NCBI GenBank assembly: GCA_019321725.1
Contig: CM033115.1
Coordinates: 1,240,001 to 1,304,000 of the forward strand
Direction of reading: 5' to 3'
DNA length: 64,000 nucleotides
Source: Paulownia fortunei
Taxonomy: Eukaryota; Streptophyta; Magnoliopsida; Lamiales; Paulowniaceae
In this document: positions 10,747 through 22,659 of the stretch, piece by piece
Layout of the letters: each line of letters opens with the position of its first letter
How positions within the stretch are numbered: position 1 is the first letter of the stretch
Position numbers and translations under genes: made by a program
The notes under the pieces: generated by a model
Databases searched by the model: none
What the model saw: only the letters and a program-made list of their open reading frames with translations
What the model was told of the DNA's origin: nothing

Positions 10747-13059
10747 ATGAATAGGGAAGAGTTGGGAAATATCATGACTGTCAGGACGAAACCAGCAGCT
10801 CTAGTTGTTGCAAAAAGCAATGGCCACCGGGATGATGATGGGCAATCTGAGATGGAACCACATGTGGGGTTAGAGTTTGATTCAGCTGAAGAGGCGCAGG
10901 AGTTCTACAGTGCTTATGCAACCCAAATGGGGTTCAAAATCAGGATTGGGCAGCTGTATAGATCCAGAGTTGATGGTTCTGTTATTTCCCGGAGATTTGT
11001 GTGTTCGAAGGAGGGATTTCAGACGAACTCAAGAACTGGTTGTCCAGCTTTCATAAGAGTGCAAAAGGTTGATTCTGGGAAGTGGGTTTTAGCCAATATA
11101 AAAAAGGAACACAATCATGAATTTGAAGCCTCAGGAGAACTTTGTCCACCTCGGATACAGAGGAAAAGTTTTCCAACTCCGAGACCGTCGGCTGGTGGGG
11201 CTAGTCGGACAGGAATCAGATCACATGAGGATGATAGTCCATCTAGTGTTGTTGATATGAAGCGTCTCAAAAAGGAAGAGATGGATGGAATAGTTGGAGC
11301 CATAGGTGAACCTTACAAAGGACTTGAATTTAATTGTGCCAATGAAGCGTACAAATTCTATTACACATATGCAGCTAATACAGGGTTCAGGATCAGGATA
11401 GGTCAGTTATTCCGTTCTAAACATGATGGATCGATTACATCTCGAAGATTTGTGTGCTCCAAGGAAGGGCATCAGCACCCTTCAAGAGTTGGTTGTGGAG
11501 CATATATGAGAATACAAAGACAAGAATCAGGAAGGTGGGTGGTTGATCGTCTTCAGAAGGAACATAATCACGAACTTGACACTCCAACAGATCCTAGTAG
11601 AACTGTGACTGTTGCATCAAAGGGATATAGAGAGGAAGGAAGCAGTGTGCTGGAAAACTTGGATTTAGTTGAAACAAATGGCAGCCTCAGCCTTGTCAAA
11701 CGAGTTCGAGAAAGTAACATTAGTAGTGATTGGTATAATATGCTACTTGAGTACTTTCAATCTCGGCAAGCTGAAGATACAGGATTCTTTTACGGAGTGG
11801 AAATGCGTGAGGGTAAAGGCATGAACATTTTTTGGGCTGATGCACGATCTAGATTTTCATGCTCTCAGTTCGGAGATGCCATTGTGTTTGATACAACATA
11901 CAGGAGAGGTAGTTATTTGGTGCCATTTGCTTCATTTGTTGGGGTTAATCATCATCGGCAACCTGTACTTCTTGGTTGTGCTCTAGTTGCGGATGAATCT
12001 GAGGAGTCATTTACTTGGATATTTCAGGCTTGGCTTAGGGCAATGTCAGGGCACCGCCCTGTATCTATAATAGCTGATCAGGACCGGGCCATTCAACATT
12101 CGATTGCTCAAGTTTTTCCTGGGACACATCATCGGTTTTCTGCCTGGCAAATTCTCGATAAAGAACAGGAGAACTTGGGCGCATTGCTCTCCATGGATGC
12201 CGAGTTCAAATATGAGTATGAAACTTGCATTTTCCAGAGTCAGACAGCTAGTGAATTTGATTCTGCTTGGAATATGCTCATGAACAAATATAACCTGAGA
12301 GAGAATGTGTGGTTCAAGGAGATGTATAGAATGCGTAAATGTTGGGTTCCCTTGCACATAAAGGGAACATTCTTTGCCGGCATCCCCGTGGATGGAAGCT
12401 TAAAGTCATATTTCAGTACACTTTTGACTGCCCAGACACCTCTGAACGAATTTGTTGTACGATATGAGAAAGCTCTGGAACAGCGCCGGGAAGAGGAAAG
12501 GAAGGAGGATTTTAACTCTTTTAATTTGCAAGCAGTTTTACACACAAAAGACCCCATAGAAGAACAATGCAGAAGGCTTTACACAATTACAATGTTCAAG
12601 GTTTTCCAGAAGGAGCTTTTGGAATGCTATAGTTATGTTGGAATAAAAATAAACGTCGAAGGAGCCATTAGTAGATATCTGGTGCAGAAGTGCGGTAATG
12701 GTGATGAGAGGAATACTGTGGCCTTTAATGCATCAAATCTGAATATCAGCTGTAGTTGTAAATTGTTCGAGTTTGAAGGTGTTCTTTGTAGGCATGCTCT
12801 GAAGGTGTTCCAAATAATGAACATTAGGGAACTTCCATCACGGTATATATTGCATCGATGGACTAAAAATGCCAAATACGGTATACTGAGAGATGCTGAT
12901 TCAGGAGGTGGCGCCCAAGATTTTAAGGCCTTGATGTTGTGGAGTTTAAGAGAAGAAGCCCGAAATTATATTGAGGCTGGTGCAGCATCTTTGGAAAGAT
13001 ACAAATTGGCCTTCGAGATCATGCAGGAAGGTAGAAGGAATCTCTGTTGGCAAAACTAG
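10747..13059 (+). CDS. FAR1-related sequence protein, FRS7/FRS12 type (770 aa)
   Basis: A domesticated Mutator-like transposase acting as a nuclear DNA-binding regulator. The coding region is a single exon of 770 codons. Two FAR1 zinc-binding domains in tandem (about residues 41-126 and 190-277, each ending EHNHE) are the hallmark of the FRS7/FRS12 pair; most family members have one. A MULE transposase domain follows (about 378-470, with DTTY at 382-385 and DQDRA at 444-448), then a SWIM zinc finger (CSC at 669-671 and a CRH pair) and a conserved LCWQ near the end. Arabidopsis FRS7 and FRS12 form a repressor complex affecting flowering time and growth; the same role here is inference. The start was set at 10747 because the in-frame sequence upstream crosses a splice acceptor (AG at 10737-10738), so translation most likely begins just after a 5' UTR intron (9176-10738). 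No disruption is seen. Confidence 0.95.
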   Translation: MNREELGNIMTVRTKPAALVVAKSNGHRDDDGQSEMEPHVGLEFDSAEEAQEFYSAYATQMGFKIRIGQLYRSRVDGSVISRRFVCSKEGFQTNSRTGCPAFIRVQKVDSGKWVLANIKKEHNHEFEASGELCPPRIQRKSFPTPRPSAGGASRTGIRSHEDDSPSSVVDMKRLKKEEMDGIVGAIGEPYKGLEFNCANEAYKFYYTYAANTGFRIRIGQLFRSKHDGSITSRRFVCSKEGHQHPSRVGCGAYMRIQRQESGRWVVDRLQKEHNHELDTPTDPSRTVTVASKGYREEGSSVLENLDLVETNGSLSLVKRVRESNISSDWYNMLLEYFQSRQAEDTGFFYGVEMREGKGMNIFWADARSRFSCSQFGDAIVFDTTYRRGSYLVPFASFVGVNHHRQPVLLGCALVADESEESFTWIFQAWLRAMSGHRPVSIIADQDRAIQHSIAQVFPGTHHRFSAWQILDKEQENLGALLSMDAEFKYEYETCIFQSQTASEFDSAWNMLMNKYNLRENVWFKEMYRMRKCWVPLHIKGTFFAGIPVDGSLKSYFSTLLTAQTPLNEFVVRYEKALEQRREEERKEDFNSFNLQAVLHTKDPIEEQCRRLYTITMFKVFQKELLECYSYVGIKINVEGAISRYLVQKCGNGDERNTVAFNASNLNISCSCKLFEFEGVLCRHALKVFQIMNIRELPSRYILHRWTKNAKYGILRDADSGGGAQDFKALMLWSLREEARNYIEAGAASLERYKLAFEIMQEGRRNLCWQN

Positions 13060-13636
13060 GACATATCTCAAACATATGTTAAAGAGATGTTATTTTCCTT
13101 CTAATTTTTTATCTTGATTCGAGGTCATACAACTCAAAAGAGTTCTGAACTCTCTGAACTTTGTAACTCCTACCGTGGCTAGTTTTGGGCCAGTTTCAGC
13201 CATGTAATTAAACAGCATCACATTTTTCTTTACACCTGTATCCGAGCTGAGTCTTGGCTCGAATTGTAGTTGTTTTGAAACTCAGCTCGACTTGTAGTTG
13301 TTTACTGTTTTATATATCAATCAAGCAGTGCTTGAATGAACATATATTCAATCAAAATGTAGTTATTTTGCTACTTTTGTGGGGTTTGCTCATGATTTAT
13401 GGGTTTGACGGCATGAAAGGAAGTGGCATAAAGCTTTCAAAATCTGAAAGGGCATGAATTTTATATATTCAAAGATATTAAAGCCCAAAGAAATTTGCAA
13501 ACACATGATAATAGAGATCCAAATGAGATATAAACCATCTAAAGACAGCATACGCAGTGAGGCTGTTTGAACTTTGAGGTCCACTTTATGCTTTCAAGTT
13601 TCAAGCATTGTTCTACCTGTGCTTCTGATCCTTAGG

Positions 13637-14809
13637 TTATTTTAGCCAACCCCTTCTTCTGGGTTTCTCATCAGTCATCGCCATTGCATTAGGCAACACG
13701 AGGGTCTGCCAAAAAGTTCCCCCACATTCAAACTTGCTCAACAATCCCCTATACCTCCACAAGCACTCAGCTGGTGTGTATGAAAACAATGTATCCCCAT
13801 CTGCATCCCACACTACTTCTCCATCTCCCAACATACACAATGGTTTACATATCGACATATTTATGGGATCGTGTATAGCAAAATACAAGCCCCAAGACTC
13901 CCCCTTCCCATATTCACTCATCATGAAAATGTGTACTTGCAGGAAACTTGGACGACCAATCAAACATAGGCACCCTCCAAGAACAGCAAGATCATTACAT
14001 TGGTAAGGTTGAAAAGCAAGAAAACTAGGAAATGGGACATCCCAGAATTTCTGATCCACCAAACTGAATGCAGCAATTGCCATTGCATCGTTGTGCTGAT
14101 AGTTTGCCAGCCAATGGAGATTCCCATTGACAAGACCACCCGATAACCGTGATCGAGACACATGCTTGTAAGGAGAGCTCTGAATCTTCTTCCAGGAATC
14201 AGTTTTTAAGGTATACAGGAACACAGAGCTGTTAGAGGAGCCTGCAGCATAAAAAATTGCAATCACCATGTAATCATCAGTGGATGGATCATACCCGAAT
14301 CCGTATCCACCGCAGGAAAGTTTGCTGCGCACAAGCAAGTCCAGCATTTTCTTGGACTCTCGAGTTGTAGGGTTTACCAAAAACATGCAGCCCATTTCAT
14401 CAATGATCAAGAGCAAGCCATTGCAGGACCCCATTACCTTGATTTGCCTGTTGGGGTTTATTATGTCTGGATCAAAGACAATCTTGGTAAAATTCTTGGC
14501 ATTGTCGAAGACTTCATCAATCTTGACAGTACACAGAAAGCGAGATTGGAGAACAAGAACAAGGTTTTCGGGGTGTCTGCAGGTTTCAAGATGTTTATGG
14601 ACAAAATAAGGGTCTGATATGAGGTTGCACCATTGCTTGGATACACATTTGAGACGGCCAAGAGCTTTTGCCGGCAGTCGGCATAATATGTTGAGCAAAA
14701 CATCTGCTGGGATGTTAGATTTTGCAGGAGGCATAATTGCATTTGTTGCGATCAGTGGGACTGTGCACAAGAGATGAGAACAACTCTTCAATAGTTCGAT
14801 TTTTCCCAT
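13637..14809 (-). CDS. F-box protein with F-box-associated (kelch-like) C-terminal region (390 aa)
   Basis: Probable substrate receptor of an SCF ubiquitin ligase. The F-box lies at about residues 33-72 (IPADVLLNILCRLPAKALGR...CVSKQW), which would bind a SKP1-like protein. The remainder has the spacing of the F-box-associated domain type 1, with the MGSCNGLL and YGFGYDPSTDDYMV blocks (about 128-190) that characterise the family containing CPR1/CPR30 and many unnamed plant F-box proteins. It is intronless and 390 aa, normal for the group. The first ATG gives 25 residues before a second Met (MPPAK, codon at 14734), which may be the real start because many relatives begin a few residues before the F-box. 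It converges on the FRS gene, about 580 bp between stop codons. The substrate is unknown. Confidence 0.9.
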   Translation of the reverse strand: MGKIELLKSCSHLLCTVPLIATNAIMPPAKSNIPADVLLNILCRLPAKALGRLKCVSKQWCNLISDPYFVHKHLETCRHPENLVLVLQSRFLCTVKIDEVFDNAKNFTKIVFDPDIINPNRQIKVMGSCNGLLLIIDEMGCMFLVNPTTRESKKMLDLLVRSKLSCGGYGFGYDPSTDDYMVIAIFYAAGSSNSSVFLYTLKTDSWKKIQSSPYKHVSRSRLSGGLVNGNLHWLANYQHNDAMAIAAFSLVDQKFWDVPFPSFLAFQPYQCNDLAVLGGCLCLIGRPSFLQVHIFMMSEYGKGESWGLYFAIHDPINMSICKPLCMLGDGEVVWDADGDTLFSYTPAECLWRYRGLLSKFECGGTFWQTLVLPNAMAMTDEKPRRRGWLK

Positions 14810-17250
14810 GTATGGTTGAGTGGTAGGGCTTTGATTTTCCCAATGTATGACTAACAGTAGGCATTGTAGTGGGTAGGTCTAAATCCCAATCGGTTTTATT
14901 TGGGGGTTGTATTTTTAAAATTATAAATAAATTTAAAATTGGGTTTTAATTTTTTATTTTTAAATTCGTTTAGTTCTATTTAATTTTTTATTTTAATATA
15001 TATACTTATATATAATATTATATTTTAAAAAATATATTTAAAAAAAATCAATTATATTATTTTTAAAAATTATATTTTTTAATATTTTTAAAATTATAAA
15101 ATAAGTCTAATGGATCAAATAGATTTTACCGGATTGAGTTCGAAACAGATCTCATCTCAATAAAAAACTTGATGGAGCAAATTGTGGCTTTTGACAAATC
15201 GACTCCAAACTTGTCTTATTATCAAACCTAATTAAAAACATTGGATTTAATATACAAAAGTATCTATAAAGTAATATGTGTCTATGTCTATACATCTTAC
15301 AAAATTATATCGATTATTTCCATTATGAAAAGATATTTATATCCTTATTTAAATACTCTTACTTAATAACAAATAGGGGTTAATTAGGGAAGAAAGAGAA
15401 TTTTATTCGAGAAGGAAACATTTTAGTAGATGGAAACAATTGAGTAAAAGAAAATATTTAAAATTTTAAATGATTTAAACTATTTTAGATTGTTAGACAT
15501 ACTGCTAAACAAAACAATGTCTCAACATATTATTGTTAAATACTTTAAGGAGGATTTAAGGACAATATATACTATTTAATAGAAAAAAATTATATTAGTA
15601 GATCTATGTGAATAAAATATTATGGGAAGTGAATTAAAAAATTCACAAATTTCCAGTGCAAAGATAAAAATATAATTTAACAAAACAAAAAATGATTTTG
15701 TATACAAGAATGTATGAAGTGAGAATAGAATATTAAAAATAATAAATTTAAAATAAGTCAATTTCAACTAAATAGTATTTGTCATCAATTTTAAAATATA
15801 TATTTGCATATGTATATCTACATTTATGGGGTGTTGGGGCTGAGTTTCAATTTTTTTTCTTTTTAAAATAAAAAAATTAAGGATATGTGAATGATGATGA
15901 TAAGATCAATAGTTTAATTTTTTAAATAAATAATACTCTTTAGAAATTCACTTGTACATATAATACAAATGTTGTAAATCTCAACTTTTTGTACACAAAA
16001 TTAAAAATAAAAAAATAAAAAAATAAATAGAAGAGGTCTTCCTTCTCTTGTGTGTGTTGATAACAATTATGTTTGTTACATTTACAAGATAATCAATTTT
16101 ACGATTATTATGCAAGTAAAAAGATCGCAAATAATTACTAATATGAACTCAAAAACTTGAAATAATTTATATATTCTCATTAGAAAAAATTCTGGTATAG
16201 AATAGTTAATAGTACCACTTTTACTATCTTCTCAAAATGGATTATAAATTTGAAAAATTATTCATTAGTATCTTAATAGTAAAAATAGAATATCTTTAGA
16301 CCCCAAAAAAACATACAAGTTGAGAGACGTCAATCAAGCAGAAAAGCTTTATAGGAAATTAAATACAAAATTAGATAAGTAACATACTTGTAATTTCTTT
16401 ATTAGCCAAAGAAAAATTATTATTTACGCCACCTCAAGAGGTTAATAGAACACTAAAAGATAAATTTCATTACTCTTTTTTTTTTTTAATTGTAACAAAT
16501 TAGTATTCTAGGTCCCAAACATTAAAATGTTCTATCTGAAAATAAAAAAATTAATTTATTTAAATTTACCAATGAAATCAACTCAAACTTTCTATCGTAA
16601 ATTCAAACTTTAACCTTAGGTTAAAATTCGACTTTGTTTGAAAAAAATTCGACCCGAATTTGAAGTTGTGAGGGATATGCCATAAAATTAAATCCTATGA
16701 TATGCCATAAAATTAAAATTCTATTCCAAAATGCTCTTTTCGAATAGGGTTCAGTTTAAGATGATCCAGATTTTGAAGCGAGGGATCTCAAGTCCAAATC
16801 TAATTTTGTTAAGACAAAAAATATTAAAAAAAAAATAAAAGAGAAAAGAGAGAAAAGATTCAACCAAATGAGAAGTCATGGACCCATCCAGCTTTGAGAT
16901 GAATTTCTTAATGGTCACATAAGATCACTTCCAGAATTCCAAAGGAAGATTCATTGTTTGTCAACAGAGATATAAACATCGATGAAGGATAAATTATTAA
17001 AATTATCTTGAAATTTAATCTAATTATAAAAAAAATTTAATTATCTTTTAAAATTACAAATACTTTTTTAAATTTAACTTTGTTTTATAAATACCCTAAA
17101 ATGAAAATAAATATTAATGGGTATATATAATTACAAGCTTAGATGAATTTTTTGTTGTAAATAGCACAAATCTCAAGGGTATTTTTGTAATTCATCCTCT
17201 GAGATAGTAATTCTACTACTGAATTATACCAATCTCGTCAGAACTCCATC
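14810..17250. other. AT-rich intergenic region, decayed repeat sequence only
   Basis: Upstream of the F-box gene and downstream of ABCI12. Very AT-rich; frames found here are low complexity. Stretches at about 14890-15230 and 16590-16800 contain TTCGA-type and GGATT/AAATTCG words like those near 2960-3270 and 54640-54900, suggesting an old dispersed repeat. A segment near 16990-17200 ending in GGGTATTTTTGTAATT also looks repeat-derived. Confidence 0.45.
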
Positions 17251-17453
17251 ATTGTTCCTGTTTAAATGGAAAAAAACAGGCAATATTCAGCTATTATACA
17301 CTCAGTAGCCACTGCCTGAACAAGAAACAATCTAAAACTTGGACAAGATAACCCGTAGAGAGAGAAGAAGGCACAAAAAAGTACAGAACTCTTGATAGAA
17401 TACAACAATGTTAAGACAGTTTTTTGCTAGCTAGAATACTAGCAGTAAAGAGA

Positions 17454-20400
17454 TCAAAGGTAGACGTATCTCGACAAAGTGGCAGCACATATGAGGCCAA
17501 CAAGGCAAGAGGAAGAAACAACATTTGCGATTGTTGTAGACGAGCCCGCTGACAACAAAACTTGGTGAGATTGACAGTCTCCTCGAAAACCTCTAACAAT
17601 CATTGCCTGCAAACAATACACATTGCTCATGGTTAATGAGCAACCAGTCGGGAGAAGGTACCTCTCACTTTTCTATTAATGAAAATCTGCTAAAGGCTGA
17701 ACGTTGATGAAGGCCATCGTTGTAATTTCCAATTGTCCTAGACACCACGACAGACAGCAGACATACATTCCACCTTTCTACTAAAATGTGGAGCTTGATA
17801 AGGAAACCAATTTAATTAGACTAGCTTCAATCACATGTTTCCACCACAAAATACAGTGATATGCAGCAGTAAATTGAACCATTCCAAAAATCTCATGAAG
17901 ATGATAAAGCAGAGGGAATGAAAATTAAAAGTGAAGAGCTTAGTGGAAAAATACAAACCTGAGATATTTGCGCTGCATGGCTATAAATATTTTTGAAGAT
18001 CCGACGAATGTAAGTGAAGAAAACTGCAAGAAATCAAGACATTATTATAAGAAGCAAAATTCCTTTTCGTAGGATGGGTTCATTTTAAAAGAACGTAACA
18101 AGCACCATTATTATGGATGTGTAATTGTCTAGACCTCTTGATCTTAAAGAAAGTACATGTGTCTACAAGATGACGCGTATATAAATGTGAGAAGTAATAT
18201 ATGTACATAAGCACTAAGCATGTCTCCGATGTCATGCAATTGTTCACAATTACAATACATGTTATCGTCGATGCTGTTTCAATTAGCATAATAATGAATC
18301 GATCCTATGCAAAAGAATATCATTCAACCGAGCAGCCATGGGAGTATTGCAGTGAACTTAAAACAAATGTTTTCTAAAGAGGACATCAGATGTCAACGTC
18401 ATCTCAAAATAGAGAAAAGATATATGACAGCCATTTAAGTTGAAGAATACCATCAATTGTCTCCAGTGTTGTCAACTGCTGCCATTTTATTCTACGAGAT
18501 ACAATTCCCAGGGCCACATTGCGGACCTGCAGACATATAGAACAATTTAAACATTATCCAAAAATTTCACTACTCAAAATAAGACTCCATATACAATTAT
18601 TTGAAATCAATTATCAACTTTCAAATCCAGCCAGTTATCATAGCCTATCTCACCTCATCAAACACCAGATTGATAAATCTTAATGACAGTAGGAGAGTTA
18701 GGATGACTTCAGCCACTGGGACACCAAGATTTGCAAAAGGGAGAATAAACCATTGCAAAGCAAATGCAAGCTGCTCTGAGGTTGTGGTTGATAAGCAAAG
18801 GCTAGCACTTTGGAAGATCTTTCCAAAAAACAAAAAAAAGAAAGACTGATCAGAAATATAGAGCACAAAATTGACACAGCAGAAATTGATTTAAGGCAAA
18901 ACATTTGTTGTTTCCTTCTCAAATTAAGGCCAAACAGAGTAGCAGTACAGTGCCAGGGAAATGTGAGTATCATCACAAACAGATATACATGCTTTGCACC
19001 CTAATATAAATTATCGTGAATTCATGCTTGAAACACTATAGCCAAATAATATTTGAGAGATTTGAATCATTTTGGATTTCAAAAGGAAATTCATACTCCA
19101 CCAATCTCCATTTCAGAGATTCCATGGACAAGAAAAATCTTACTTGATTCACCCTACGTCCAAAATTTTAGGAATCATGTGTTTTCCAAATTTACTCTCC
19201 AGCTTCAGAAATGAACTGAAACCACTTTCGATCTCCTTTTCCATTTCTCTATTCTGACTATTCTACGTTTTTTATGCATGATAAATATCATATTAACTGA
19301 TTGAGCCAATGGAGGTGACTAGAGGCTGTCAGAAGTTAACCTTGCAAAGCACCTGAGATCTCTCTGGCAATCTGGAGAAAATGAAGTTGAAGACGAGATG
19401 AATAAGGAAAACCAATACATCATCTAGCCATGAGGGGAGGATTCTAATAATTTCCATGGAATTAATTTTTGCAAGAAATTTCTCTCCAAGAATGTGGAGC
19501 CCAAAAGTTTTAGTTCAGGAAATGCTTGACTGAAGCATTGGATGGATGGGATTTGATGAAGTTCGTTCAAGGAAAAACTTATTCGGAACCGACAACTCTT
19601 CATCTGGTCATCTAAAACCCAATTTAAGTAAAGCTGCTTGAACAAAGTCCCTGTCCCTGAAGCATATAATTTTTTATAGCTGGTAACTAAAATCGCAATT
19701 AAATCAACTTGCTCGATGACCTATTGTCCAGAACATTGTTGTAAGATCAAGCATAACGTGAACATTAAGTGACTTATACATAGATCAATATTTTATTCCT
19801 GCTAGTTCCTGCATGTTACTTGATGTTGATACTCTTATGGTTGCCATTTTTATGGTTAAGGACCTAATGTGGATTCAAAGTTGTTACAGTGTTCTAGCAA
19901 GACCAATAGTCCGAGCTAACACCCGTGTCAAACCTCGGACTTGTCAGAATTTACTGTCCTTGGCTTTTTTGGTGAGCGCTTGTTTACCATGAATTAATTT
20001 CATTCCGTTTTGCGGCCAACACGATCCTCAGGGGGTTTTCTGTCTTTTCTTTTCTTTTCCCTAATTTTCCTGTAGAGTCACATCTCCCCTTCAACTTCAT
20101 TTTCAACAGTTGTGGATTTCCAAGTGAAATTATTGTCGGTTTGCAGAGTTCCCAAAGAGACTATCAAGGATTCCCCTGTTAAACCCAAACAACATTTGCA
20201 AATAATACATGTGACTCATCCGCAATGTGGAACATGAAATTGATATAAGCAATTCCACGCAGTCATCTAGAAAATCAAATGCAATGTTAACCCACCATAT
20301 GCAAATAATTGATTGACAATGCTTTGTGGATAAGACTGCATTGAATATCATGTTGACACATAGTATCTCTCACAACCACCTCTTTTTGAGGTAACCTTAC

Positions 20401-22571
20401 CAATTAATCCAGTAAACAGACCAGACTACTTAATTCTATGAGATGGAACTAAGTAACAAATTTCACCGTATACATGCATCTGTCACTTCAGGTCCCCTTT
20501 ACAAGCTCTAAGGAACACTGTCGTAGATTTACACAACAATGTATACAGCCACATACTCTGCAAATCTGAACAAGCAATTTTACCTAATCTAAATAACCAA
20601 GTAAGGCAGACTTACAGTGAATGTTAAACATGCTGCTGTACTAGCAGCTGATAAGCCTTTTCTGGTGAGTTGTAACGGCCCCAACTTCATTATTACGTAT
20701 TTATAACCTTCAACGGATGCAGGAAGAGTTGGTAGTCCGGTCACAGAAGATGGTGGGCTTCTTGAACATAGAAGGGAAGGCGCACTATCAGTACTCAACC
20801 CCAATAAAACAAACAAGATACCACAGAGCAAAGTCACTCTTCCCAGTTGATCCTACAACAATATTGGACATTTAATAAGGCAATTTACCTGCATAAAGAA
20901 AAGTACAATTACTACCAAAATGTCCCGATTAGAAATATATGCTATGTGTTCGAACAAGAAATAGAAAAAAATTTAGCCTCCTCATAGGTATGCTAAAACA
21001 TTTACCATCCAAGTTCATGGGCAACGTTACCTTCCACACCTCAGTAGGCTGAACCCACACAGACAATAAGGCTAGATAGATTACCACCCCCAGACGCATC
21101 ACCATACCTGATTTTGCTGGTAAAATTACCAATGCTAGCAGCCATGCCTACACTTTAAAGGCATTATTATCATTATATAATAATTATATGTATGCAGTTA
21201 TGCACAAAAGACTAACTTGAGCTCTTACTGATGTAGACAAAATAATTTTCAACACAGAAAATGAGACAAGCACAAAATCACAAAATCAAATCTTCAAGGG
21301 GACGTAGCAAATGAAACTTCTCTGTAATACAAAAGACATACATCAAGTCTTTAAACCCACATAGCATACGTAACTTCTGATAAAAAATTGAGTTTTCTAG
21401 CAAGTTTTTTTCTTAGAAAATGTTCCCAAATGATATGGCAAAGGGATATTATCATTATTTTATTTACATTTCCATTTTATCAGAGATAAGAACAAAAGTT
21501 TCACCACAATTTTGTCTATGTTTCCACATTCTTCTTAGCACAAATAAATGCAAATCACATATACTATTAATTGAATCACATGACACAGTTACCATATCAA
21601 CTTGAACAAGGACAAGTAAAGCACAAAACAAATATTAATAAGAAGGTTAGGCTCATGTATACTTTACTTGAATTTTCTAGAAAATGAGGAAGATTTTAAA
21701 CTCCCAAGCTATATTAAAATGTTATTACATATAGAAATGATGTCGGGTCTTAGAGTTGGCGAACTACAAGCAGCCCTAAATTATTCTTTCTCTTATCTTA
21801 CTACTTACTCCCCTTTAGCACCTTTAGCACTAATTAAAGTCACATACTTTATCAGTAGAATCACCAAAGGCAAAGAAAAAAGATAATCGCGAAAAGAAAG
21901 AAAAAAACAACCAACAATCAAATTTCATTCAGTTCAATATCCTCCAACCAAGAAGAATCATTTTTCCAACTAAGTTCTGAAAAATACATAACATAAGAAA
22001 GAGAACTAATACTAGTACAAACAAGCATTAGTTACCTTATCATGCTTCCCATAAGATCTTACTGAGTGGGGTGAAAAGCATAGAAACAAAGACATCTCCA
22101 AGCACACTAATCAAACAGAGGGTAAAAGAAGCACAAAAGAGAAAACCTAATAACAACCCAATCAAGAAAAGACAGAAATTTTACAGCATTTCCAAATGAA
22201 AAAAGATTTCAAACAAAAAAAAAAAGGGAAAGGAAATATACCATCTTGATTCTGGGATCCACACTGTGCAAGAAAGTGGTGGGAGAAGATATGTACTGAG
22301 CAATGGGACTTGATGTTGCCCCAGATATTGCTCCAAATACTTTCTCAGCAGCAAAAAGATTTCTGGGCATCCATTTTTCCCAGTTATTAGTGCCCCCAAC
22401 GCCATTGTTACTGTTTGCTGTGCATTTAATTTGAGGTTTGAGTTTTATGGAGTGGCGGTGTTGCAATAGTTGGTTTAAGATTTCTGGAGGATGTCTGAAG
22501 GAGGCGAGTGAAGGGACAGATGGGAATATGACCACAACTTTTGGGTGCGCGCTGAGGAGCTTCGGGTACAT
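17454..22571 (-). CDS. ABCI12: ABCI12, chloroplast ECF-type/CbiQ-like transporter membrane subunit (380 aa, 7 exons)
   Basis: Membrane (T-component-like) subunit of the prokaryote-type energy-coupling-factor ABC transporter retained in plant plastids, linked in Arabidopsis to chloroplast metal homeostasis together with ABCI10 and ABCI11. Exons on the minus strand: 22571-22242, 21147-21031, 20852-20616, 18818-18654, 18526-18451, 18023-17959, 17606-17454. All junctions are GT-AG and the frame stays open to a TGA at 17454-17456. The first roughly 55 residues (MYPKLLSAHPKVVV...) lack conservation and look like a plastid transit peptide. Then come the conserved ISSPTTFLHSVDPRIK block, several hydrophobic helices, the LLLSLRFINLVFDEVR helix, and MIVRGFRG (332-339), matching the Arg-Gly coupling motif of EcfT/CbiQ that contacts the ATPase. 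Intron 3 is long (1.77 kb). In exon 7 a longer frame exists in another phase, but only the phase used here matches the family. The transported ion is not readable from sequence. Confidence 0.93.
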
Positions 22572-22659
22572 TGGTGGGTTAGAGGGGAGAGTGCGGGAGG
22601 TGTTTGACGCAGCAGGGGCGGAGGAAAGAAGGTGAGGGTCAGTTATTTTCTGTTTATGT

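Noticed and set aside
12046..12875. Minus-strand frames of about 80-105 codons opposite the FRS coding exon
   Set aside because: Shadows of the conserved sense-strand coding sequence; no independent similarity.
17411..17599. Minus-strand frame longer than the coding frame in ABCI12 exon 7
   Set aside because: It is a shifted reading of the last exon. Only the phase giving MIVRGFRG joins the upstream exons and matches the family.
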